Source of the DNA: an uncultured Roseibium sp.
Lineage (GTDB): Bacteria > Pseudomonadota > Alphaproteobacteria > Rhizobiales > Stappiaceae
Assembly (NCBI RefSeq): GCF_963669205.1
Contig: NZ_OY769915.1
Coordinates: forward strand, 2,950,001-3,014,000
DNA: 64,000 bases
Reading direction: 5' to 3'
A model generated the notes under the pieces. That model did no database searches. It saw only the letters and a list, made by a program, of their open reading frames with translations, and was not told the DNA's origin. The translations under genes and the position numbers were made by a program. Positions 24,870-35,200 of the stretch are shown here, one piece after another (position 1 is the stretch's first letter; each line of letters begins with the position of its first letter).

Positions 24870-26189
24870 ATGTTTCGCCGCAAGTCATCCAAAGAAGAGT
24901 ATTCACTGGACATGCCCCTTGAGCTGGAGGAGGGACCGCCTCCTTTCGCATACAGGCGCATTCTGCAGGTTCTGTCCCTGGGCGCTGCCGCCTTTCTGGG
25001 CTGGTCGATTGTCGGACAGGTCCGCGAAGTCGCCAAGGCATCCGGGGAAATTGTCCCGGCGGGAAAAGTCCAGACCGTCGGGCACCTTGAAGGCGGCATT
25101 GTCGCCGAAGTTCTGGTCCAGGAAGGCCAGCTCGTCGAGAAAGGAACGCCGCTCGTCCGCCTGCAGGAAACCGCGACTTCCAGCGACCTGGAACGCGTGC
25201 GGACACGGCTTCAGTTTCTAGAGCGCGAAGAGCAGCGTCTTGTCCTTAATCCGGATTTCTCGAACATAAGCGACTTGCGATCGGGCGAGGGGTTCGATTT
25301 CAGCGAAGCCCAGCAGGCAGCCTCCGAGGCGCAACAACGGGCGCGCGAACAGACGCAGGAGGCCTTGAAGGCCAGGATCGATGAACGCGAGGCCGAGCTT
25401 GCCAGTGTCGTGGAACGGATAGCGTTCCAGCGGACGCAGGTCGAGATCGAGCAGGAGAAGTTCACGATCCAGCAGACACTCTTTGATCAGGGCTATTCAT
25501 CCAAGCGGCGTTTTCTCGACGCGAAATCCGCGCTTCAACTGTCGCAGAGTGTGTTGAGTGAACTTGTCGGCAGGAAGGGTCGAACGGAAGCCCAGCTCGC
25601 AGAAGCAAGGGCAAGCTTCGAGCGCTCGATCGCCGCTGCGGCCGAAGAACTGGCCGAAGAACGGAGCAAGGTTGTTCAGGAGCGAAATGAGCTTGCCTTC
25701 GAAGCGGAAAAACAAAGGGACCGGTTTGACAGGCTCTTTGTGCGGGCGCCTGCGAGCGGTCATATCAAGGCGCTTAATCTCAAGGGCCCCGGCAGCGTCC
25801 TTGCTCCCGGAGATGTCGTTGCCGAGATCGTGCCGAGCAACAGCGATCTGGTCGCCGAAGTCCGCGTGTCGCCGAGGGATATCGGACATGTGGAAGTGGG
25901 CGACGAAGCCGAGATCGCAGTTACGACCTTCGATCCGAATATCCAGGGAACACTGAAAGGCGAGGTCACCGTCCTGTCCGCGTCCAGTTTCCGCGACGAA
26001 TACGGCAACTACTATTTCAAGGCCTCGATCCCGCTCTCGTCCAACATGATCGGGCAAGGGGCGCAGGCGGAGACGATTTCGCCGGGCATGGTCGTCGACG
26101 CGAAAATCGTCACCGGTTCCAAATCCGTCATGCAGTATCTGCTCAAACCGGTGACACGCGCTATCGGGGATCCGTTGAGCGAGCGCTGA
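24870..26189 (+). CDS. Type I secretion membrane fusion protein (HlyD family)
   Basis: A 439-residue inner-membrane adaptor. A short cytosolic N-terminus and one membrane helix (about residues 31-50) precede the lipoyl half-motif GHLEGGIVAEVLVQEGQLVE. A long coiled coil (about residues 105-275) follows, then the second half-motif FVRAPASGHIKALNLKGPGS and a beta-barrel domain. It links the ABC transporter to an outer-membrane TolC-type channel, which is not encoded here. It faces the adhesin gene across a shared terminator and lies in the same locus as two ABC subunits. An ATG at 24912 is an alternative start. Confidence 0.93.
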   Translation: MFRRKSSKEEYSLDMPLELEEGPPPFAYRRILQVLSLGAAAFLGWSIVGQVREVAKASGEIVPAGKVQTVGHLEGGIVAEVLVQEGQLVEKGTPLVRLQETATSSDLERVRTRLQFLEREEQRLVLNPDFSNISDLRSGEGFDFSEAQQAASEAQQRAREQTQEALKARIDEREAELASVVERIAFQRTQVEIEQEKFTIQQTLFDQGYSSKRRFLDAKSALQLSQSVLSELVGRKGRTEAQLAEARASFERSIAAAAEELAEERSKVVQERNELAFEAEKQRDRFDRLFVRAPASGHIKALNLKGPGSVLAPGDVVAEIVPSNSDLVAEVRVSPRDIGHVEVGDEAEIAVTTFDPNIQGTLKGEVTVLSASSFRDEYGNYYFKASIPLSSNMIGQGAQAETISPGMVVDAKIVTGSKSVMQYLLKPVTRAIGDPLSER

Positions 26190-26221
26190 ACCACGCGCAA
26201 TTCGCAGCAAAGTCTGCAAAA

Positions 26222-26247
26222 AAGCCCGGTTGAACCGACCGGGCTTT
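26222..26247. terminator. Bidirectional terminator between the fusion protein and the adhesin
   Basis: A stem AAGCCCGGT / ACCGGGCTT type, about 9 bp with an 8-base loop, has A residues on one side and T on the other. It can therefore serve both convergent genes. Confidence 0.8.
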
Positions 26248-26287
26248 GTTGTGTCTGAGACAATGCCCACTGGACACCTGGTTCAAA

Positions 26288-29200
26288 CTACCAGCGGATT
26301 TCCTCGATCTGGGCGAAATCGATCTTGCTGCCATCGCTGAAATCGATGGACCCTTCGGCGTCCTTGGAAAGCTCCAGCCGGCCGTTCTCGGTGTCGGTCT
26401 TTTCAACCGAGCCATTGGTAATCGTCACGGTCCAGTCGGTACCGTACTCGCCGGCTGCCGTCACGCCCGGGCCGCCGCCAAGGTCGATGACGTCGGTCCA
26501 GGCCGTGCCCGCACCGCCTTCGATGACATCGTTTCCGTCACCCAGGCCATGCATGAACAGGTCCGACCCGTCACCGCCGGAAAGCGTGTCGTTTCCGGTA
26601 CCGCCGACTATGATATCGTCGCCGGAACCACCCGATATCGTGTCGTCACCACCGTCTCCGAAAAGGAGATCGCGCCCGCCATTGCCGGTAATCTGGTCAT
26701 TCCCCGCAACCGCTCCGCCTTCGACGCGGTCGTTGTGGTCGCCGGTCGTGATCGTGTCGTTGCCTCCGACGCCGTCGACGGAATACGAACGGTCGCCGGT
26801 GCCGGTGAAACTTCCGTCGGCGAGACCGCCGGTCATGTCGTAGCTGTAGGAACCGTTCACGTTGACGGTGTAGGTCTCGGACGCCTCCTTGCCGTCTGTG
26901 GCCGTGGCCGTGACCGTGAGGTCGATCGAGCTTTCCACCTGACTGTCGAAGAAGGCGTGATCGGCGATCGTCACGACACCGTCCGCATCGATGCTGAAAC
27001 GGTCGTCGCTCAGCGCATAGGTGAGGGCGCCATCGCCGGGTGTCAGGGCCGAAACGGAGATACCGACCTCAGACCCCGCGTCCGCGGTTTCATGGATCTG
27101 GTTGCCGGTGGCGTTCGAGTCGAGAAGCGTGATTTCACTGCTGAGCGACAGGTCGCCGGCTGCCACCTTCCCATCCGCGAATGTGAAGTCTTCGACATTG
27201 CTGACCGTTTTGGCGCCGTCGGGCGACCCGGAGCGCGTGTCAACGATCGTGTGGCTGCCGTTGCCGTTGTCATAGATCGCATAGTCGGCCTGGTTCCCGG
27301 ACAGAACCAGCATGTCGTCGCCTGCACCGCCGTCGATGCTGTCATTGCCGCCGAACCCGAAAACGACGTCGTCTTCATCCGTGCCGACGATCGTGTCGGC
27401 GTCGGTCGTGCCAAGTTCTATCCCGACCGTCTTGGAGAGAGTGGCACCCGCCGCATCTGCGACCTGAACCGTGACCGTGTCGCTTTTCGCCGTGCTCGCA
27501 TCGTGTTCGCGCGCGAGCGAAACAGATCCGGTGTCCGAGTTTATCTGGAAGGCGCCGTCGCCGTCGTCCAGGAAGCTGAAATGGAACGTGTCTCCGCTGT
27601 TCTCGTCAGTAACCGACTCGATGCCGGTCAGCGTTGAGCCCGCCGCGATGGTCTCTTCCCCGGCACCGTTGGAGACGATGACGGCATTGTTGCCGGGATC
27701 ACCCCAGTCTCCGCCGGAAGCCGGATTTTCGGTGAGGCCGGTGATGGCGGCGTCGCCGTTGACCGTGATCTGGTAGGGACCGGTCGATGAACCGGACGCT
27801 GGATAGTCCGATCCGCTGTCGAGTGCTTCGCTGCTGTCGAGCGGATAACTTCCGATGACAACCATGTAGGTACCGGCTTCAAGACCGGTCTGGCTCAGGT
27901 AACTGTCATAGGAAGTTGTGCTGCCGTCGCTCCCGGCAGCACCGTCATCGTTGCTGGCAACGAGCGTGAAGTCACCGCCGCCATTGTCCCGGTAAAGATA
28001 AATCTGGCTGTCGAGGCTGCCTGATTCATATCCGCCGGCAAGCACGTCGATTGTCAGGTCTCCGCCTTCGTGACTGATTGACCAATGGTCGACCGACTGG
28101 TTGCCGAACCCGTCGGAAACAATCTCGCCCGATACAACGGCATCGCCGCCGGCAACCTCGGCTATCGAAAGGCTGTCATTGGCGGACAGCGTGACGTCGG
28201 TGGGCGCCAGGTTGACGATGTCACCGCGTGTATATGTGCCGTCGGCGAATTCGAAATTTTCGACATTCGTGAGTGTATCGGTGCCGTCCGGTGAACCCGG
28301 CCGGGTGTCGGCGATCGTGAGTGTTCCATCGGTCTCGGTGACGGTGTAATCCGAAAGGTTGCCGGAAAACCGGGCCGTGTCGGTGCCCGTGCCGCCGTCG
28401 ATGGTGTCGTCACCCTCGCTTCCGGCGAGCGTATCGTCACCAGCGCCGCCGATGATGTTGTCGTCGCTGGTAGATCCGGTAATCGAATCGTCCCGGTCCC
28501 GGCCTTCGATCTGGTCCACGCCGGTCAGCTCGACACTGGTGAAGTCCCAATCGATCTCGGAATCGCTGCGCTGTGCTCGCAGCGTCTCACCCGCTACGCC
28601 GCTTCCGTCGATTTCCTCAATGCCCTGGGTCGCCGCATTGAAAGTGTCTTCCAGCTCGAATTCGGTGCCGGTGTTTTCAGCGAGAACAATCCGGTCCGTT
28701 CCCGCAGTGCCGGTGTCCGATATGATGTCCGCCCGGCCGTCACCACGCAGCATGTATGTATCGCTGCCTTCGCCGCCCTGCAGGGCATCGTTGTCCGCGC
28801 CCGCGCCGCCGTCCAGCGTGTCGTCACCGGCTCCGCCGATGACAGTGTCCGTGCCATCGCCGCCATCCATATCGCCGCCGTTATCATGCGCGGTGATGGT
28901 ATCGTTGCCGGTTCCGCCCGTGATCGAACTTTCCGCAACGCCGGTGTCGGTCATCGTGACACCGGTGTCCGCCAGTTCCATGCTTTCGGCAACATCGGCC
29001 ACATTGATTGTGAAGGTTTCCTCGGAAGTCGACCCGTCCGTCGAGGTTGCGGTCACGACGACATCAATGCTCGGCTCCGTTTCGTAGTTGAATTCCGCAC
29101 CGGCTGCGACGGTGACTGTGCCATCGTTCGCAACCTCGAAGCGGGCGTCATCGACGGAAAAGGAAACGCTGTCCGATACATTGGAGTCTGCGGCGCTGAC

Positions 29201-32200
29201 CGTAACGCCGACGCTGTCTCCGGCTGCCGCGTTTTCCGAGATCGCGTCGTCCGATGCATCCGTGTCACTCACGGCACTGACCCGCTCCGCGATCAGGTCT
29301 CCGGACAGTACATCGCCATCGGCAAATGTGTAGATCTCTACGTCATGGACCGTATCCGTACCGTCCGGGGAATCCGGGCGTGTATCGGAAATGGTATAGG
29401 ATCCGTTGGCGTTCTGAACGATGTCGTAGTCGTCGCGGTTTCCGGAATAGACGGCGGTGTCGGTGCCGCTGCCGCCGGAAATCCGGTCGTTGCCGGCGTC
29501 GCCCTGGAGCGTATCGTCGTCTTCCTCGCCGGAGAGGTTGTCGTTTCCGGTGCCACCGAGAAGCGTGTCGTCGCCACCGCCGCCATAAATGGTGTCGTTG
29601 CCGGAGCCGCCATCGAGCAGGTTTGCCTCGGTGCTGGGTCTTGTTCCGACCTCATCGTCGATGAAGTCGTTGCCGTCTCCGCCATAAACCGTGTCGGCAC
29701 CCGTGCCGAACTCGATGTGGTCATCGCCTTTGCCGCCGTGAATAGTATCGGCGCCGCCGCCACTGAAGATTTTGCTGCCGTCGTCATGCGCGGTGATGGT
29801 TTCCGCCGCATCCGTTCCGTGGATCTCCGGTTCGGCGACACCTTCATCGACAAAAACGGTTTGACCGGCCTGCAGACTGAAGGTCTCGGCAACGTCGGAA
29901 ACGGCGATCTCAACGACGTCCTGCGAGCTTGTACCGTCAGAGGAGGTGGCCGTGATCGTGAGAGAGATGGTCGGTTCGGTTTCGAAATCGAAGCTCGCTC
30001 CGGACGCAACGGTGACCGTGCCGTCGGCGGCGACATCGAAGCGCGCATCGTCAACGGTATAGGTCACCGTGTCGGTGACATCGGCATCGGCGGCTGACGC
30101 CGTCACGCCGACCGCCGTTCCCTCGCTCGCATCCTCGGCAATCGTGTTGGCGCTGCCATCCGTGTCCGTGACGGCGGATATGCTGGTTTCGTTGACGTCC
30201 GACACGTCGATCGTGAAGGTTTCGTCTGACGTCGATCCGTCCGAGGAGTGAGCCGTGACCGTGACGTCGATCGATCCTTCCGTTTCCGCGTCGAAGGTAG
30301 CTCCGGCGGCCACGGTGACTGTGCCGTCGCCAGCGACGTCGAAGCGCGCATCATCGACGGTGTAGGTAACCGTGTCGGAAGCATCGTCGTCGGCGGCCGA
30401 TACAGTCACGCCGACCTCAGTTCCCTCGGCCGCATCCTCGGCAATCGTATTGGCGCTGACGTCCGTGTTCGAGATGGCTGAGACCGCAAACTCGTTGATG
30501 TCGGCGACCGTGATCGTGAAGGTCTCCTGGGAGGAGGAGCCATCGGTCGACGTGACCGTCACCACCACATCGATTGTGCCTTCCGTTTCGGCGTCAAACG
30601 TCGCGCCATCTGCGACGGTCACCGTGCCGTCATCGGCAATGTCGAATCGGGTATCGTCGACCGAATAGGAAACCGCATCGCTGACGTCTCCGTCCGATGC
30701 AGAAGCGGTTATACCGACTTCGGAACCCGCCGTGGCGTTTTCTGCAACAGAATTGACCGACGAATCCGTGTCCGTGACGGCAGACACGTCCATTTCGTCG
30801 GCGTCCTCAATCACGATTTCGAATATCTCGGATGACGTCGATCCATCGCTGGATGTCGCGGTGATGGTGACGTTGACGGTTGCTTCGGTTTCCGCGTCGA
30901 ACGCCGCGCCGTCCGCGACAGTGACCGACCCGTCATCGGCAACGGTGAAGCGGTCGTCGTCGACGGTATAGGAGACGGTATCGGTTGCGTCGTCATCCGC
31001 TGCGGCGACGCTCACGCCGGTCTCTTCACCCGCGACCGCATCTTCACTCAGGATGTTGGCATTCGCGTCAAGGTCCTTGATCGCCGACACGGAAGATTCC
31101 GAGATGTCGGCAATGAAGACGGTCACGTCTTCGCTGTAGGTGAGGCCGCCTGAATCGGTTGTCGTAACGGTCAACGTGACGCTGTCTGCGCTCTCGCGAT
31201 CAAGGCTCTCGGTGTCCTTGAGCTTCAGCACCATCATGCCGATGCCGTTTGCAACGATCTCGAAACGGTTGTCTGAAACGGAGTAGGCGTGTTTGTCGCT
31301 GACGTCAGCGTCGGTGGACGAGACGCTTCCGACCACTGCGCCATTCACGCCCTCGGCAATGGTCAGCGGAATTTGGGTCAGGGAAACGTTGTCGAGCAGC
31401 GCACCGTAGCTGTCGTTGTCCTCCGCCGTTTCGCGGAACTCGAGAACATCATCCCCACCGGTTCCGACAACCTGCAGGTCCATCGATGCCCAGTCACCGG
31501 TCTCCGGATCGAACCGGGAGATCAGTTCGTCGTTCCAGTATACCTCGACCGTACTCGTCTCGGAGCTTGACCGCGCCATCGCATCGAAGGACAGGTCATA
31601 GACCTGCCCGAGTGTGGTTTCGACGGACTGTGAAATCGAATTCACACCGCCGTCTGAATCAAGTTCCAGATGCTTGTCACCGTCCGTGGCATCGACACTG
31701 CCGAGATTGTTCCAGACTTCGATTGATCCTTCCGCGGACCAGAAGCCGGAGGGATCGGACTTCGTGTGGGTCCAGGACCCGCTCGAAACATCAAACGCCT
31801 CGAAGCTTCCGTTTTGGATCAGATTTCCGGGATGGCCCGTGATCAGGATATCCGTCGGCGCGTTGTCGTTGACGTTTCCGACCTCCACGGTGAAGGTCTC
31901 CGAAGAAGATGAACCGTCCGAAGACTCCGCCGTGACGGTGACATCGACCGTAGCCTCTTTTTCAGCATCGAAGGCCGCGCCATCGGCAACCGTGATTGTG
32001 CCGTCATCAGCGATATCAAAGCGGTCATCGTCAACCGTATACGTGACGGTGTCCGAGACGTCGTCGTCTGCGGCGAAGGCGGTAACCCCGATTTCGGTTC
32101 CCGAAACGGCGTCCTCGGAAACAGTGTTTTGGGACGTATCAACGTCCTCGACATTGGAGGCATCAAACTCATCAACGTCGGCAACCGAGATCGTGAATGT

Positions 32201-35200
32201 CTGTTGGCTCGACGTTCCATCACTGGAAACAGCTGTCACGACGACGTCGAGCGACCCTTCGGTTTCCGCGTCGAATTCTGCGTCTTCTGCGACGCTTACC
32301 TTACCGTCGGAATCGATATCGAAGCGGCTGTCGTCGACCGAAAAGGAAACGGTGTCACTGACATTGGGATCTTCAGCATGCGCCGTAATGTCGACAAGCG
32401 ATCCGGCGGCTGCATCTTCCGCAAGCGTGTTCTCGGCGTCATCCGTGTCCGTGATTGCGGTTATATCTTGTGCGACAAGATCGCCGGCGAGGACATCGCC
32501 GTCAGAAAACCGGAAATTCTCGACACCGGCAACCGTATCCGTGCCGTCCGGCGCACCGTCGCGCATGTCGGTGACCGTGAAACTTCCGTCCGGGTTTTCG
32601 ACGACATCATAGTCGTCGCGGTTTCCGCTGAAGACCGCCGTATCGGTGCCCGTGCCGCCATCCAGGAAATCATCTCCGGCGTCTCCGGCCAGCGTGTCAT
32701 CACCATCCGCGCCTTCGATGACACCGCCGTCTTCATGCGCGGTGATCGTGTCATTGCCGGTACCGCCGGTTATGCTGGTCTCGGCGACCCCCGTATCGGT
32801 AAAGACGACACCACCGTCACTCAGGACATGGTCTTCTGCGAGATCGTCGAAGTTGGCGGTGAAGGTCTTGTCTATGGAGGCTCCGGCGGAATCGGTCGCG
32901 GTCACGGTGACCTCGACAGACGGTTCGGTTTCAAAATCGATGCTGACGCCGTCTTTCAGTTTCAACGTACCGCCAAGCACCTCGAAACGGTCGTCGGAGA
33001 CGGCATAGGTGTGCACGTCACCAATGTCCGGATCCGTGACGGACAATGCACCGACGATGGCCCCGGCGGTGTTTTCGGACAGAGCACCGGTGTTGAAGTT
33101 GTCCAGGGTCGCATCTGCATAGACGGAGAGACCTTCGTCATGGATCTCCCCGAGGAAATCTCCGCCGACATGGCCCTGGCTGTGTCCGGCAATATCGCCG
33201 ACACCGATGTTGTTGCCGCCATCCCAGTCGCCGTCAGGCCAACCGGAGCGCTGCGCCGCAAGGCTGTTGCTCCGGTCCATGTCGCCGAGCGCGAACTCGT
33301 CCGACAGAAGCAGCGTGATCGTGCCGTCATCCTTGCTGAGTTCCAGAAGGAAATTGTAATCGGTGCCGGGAGAAATTTCCGCGCTCAGTTCCAGATTGTT
33401 GCTGTCACCCGCGTAGACATTCAGTCGCCCGTCTTCGATGACGACATTGAGCCCGTAGACATTGCCGCCCGTTTCGAAAAGCGTTTGTGCGGTGGAGACG
33501 TCCTCGGCCGTCGTGAACGACAGGGCAAAGACGTTGTTGTCGGTCTCGAGCCCGAGTTCGGAAATGCTGGTGCTGGATGTGTACCCGTCGGCAGCGGTGA
33601 AATCGGCCTTGTTTTCCGTATCCAGTTCAAGCGTGGCCGGCGCTTCATTCACGTCCTGGACCGCGATCGAGAACTCCTCAGAGTGGCTCAACCCGCCGGC
33701 GTCCGTCACCTGAACGGTGATCGTGTGGGTGTCAGCGGTTTCGTGATCGAGAAGGGCGCCGTCCTTGACGCGGATTTCGTCTCCCACGATCTCGAAAAAT
33801 CCGGACGGATCGTTCGTGATCTCATAGGTGTGCGTGTCCCCGTCATCAGGGTCTGTCGTCGAGAGACGTGCGACGACCGTTCCGCCCGCGCTGTTTTCAT
33901 CAACAACGGGCTGCATGTAGGTCTCGAGAGTCGCATCGGCATAGACCGAAACGCCGTCGTCCCCGATAGTTCCGAGGAAGTCACCGCCCACGTGCCCCTG
34001 GCTGTGGTCCGCCAGTGTGCCGACGCCAATGCTGTTGCCCCCGTCCCAGTCACTATCGGTCCAGCCGTCCTGCCGGTCAGCGAGGCTGTTGTCCGCGTTC
34101 ATCTCATTAAGGGGCAGTTCCTCCGACACCAACAAGGTGAGGGTGTTCGTCTCCTTGTTGAGTTCAAGCGCAAGATTGTAGTCTGTCCCGGTCTCGACAG
34201 GCGTGCTCAGTTCAACATTGTTGCCTTCACCGGCATAGACATTGAGGACGCCGTTCTCGATGACGATGTTCAGGCCGTAGTAGTTCCCGCCGGTTTCGAA
34301 CAGTGTCTGCGCGCTCTCCACGTCACCGGACGTGGAAAACGAGACGGTCACGACAGTCCTGTCTGCTTCCAGGCCAAGGTCGGAGATACTTGTTGGAGAT
34401 GTATAACCGTCCGAAGCGGTAAAGTCCGCCGAGGCAGGTGTAGCACTGAGATTGATGTTTTCGGGGTTCTCGTTGATGTCATTGACCGCGATGGTGACAT
34501 CTTCCGAGTAGGAATGACCCGCTGCGTCCGTCACCGTGAGGGTCAGAGTGTGCTCGTCTGCCGCTTCATGATCGAGCACGGCACCGGTCTTGACCCGGAT
34601 TTCGTCACCGACGACCTCGAAGTAGCCGGACGGATCGTCCGCTATTTCATAGACATGCGTATCGTTTACATCCGCATCGGTGACGGACAGCTTCGCAACA
34701 ACCGTTCCAGCGGAGCTGTTTTCATCGACACTGGCGTTTGAAAGCAGGATATCGGACGGGGTTTCGTCGTTGATGTCCGTGACGCTGATCGAAAAGGTCT
34801 CGCTCGAACTTGAACCATCGCTTGAAGTCGCCGTTACCGTGAAGCTGACATCGCCTTCCGTGTCAGCGTCAAAAATGGCGCCCTCTGCCAGAGTGACGAC
34901 GCCATCGGCATCAATCTCGAAACGTGGATCGTCGACTTTATAGGAGACGGTTGCCGTGGCATCCTCGTCGACGGCCCGGGCGGTAACGCCGACAGCGGTT
35001 CCGGCCGCGGCGTCTTCGCCGATCTGGTTTTCGGCGCTGTCGACATCCGTTACGGCCGAAATGTCGCTCTCGTCGACGTCGCCGACCTCGATCGTGAAAG
35101 TTTCTTCACTTGATTGACCGTCCGCGGCAAGGGCGCGCACGACAATATCGTGCGAACCGGCCGTTTCGGCATCCAGTTCACCGGCAACGGTCACAACACC

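Noticed and set aside
24926..24945. GGAGGAGGG near the start of the membrane fusion gene as a sixth hairpin RNA
   Set aside because: It lies inside coding sequence, encodes the conserved LEEGPPP region, and has no stem like the others.
26246..27637. A 463-codon plus-strand frame overlapping the 3' end of the adhesin
   Set aside because: Antisense shadow. It would also run through the terminator, and the product has no family features.
28886..30097. A 403-codon plus-strand frame in the adhesin
   Set aside because: Antisense shadow of RTX and cadherin repeats.
32129..34741. An 870-codon plus-strand open frame inside the adhesin region
   Set aside because: It is antisense to the repeated, codon-biased adhesin gene. 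Its protein is a repetitive Val/Arg/Asp-rich product with no domain, as expected for a shadow of Asp/Thr/Val-rich repeats.
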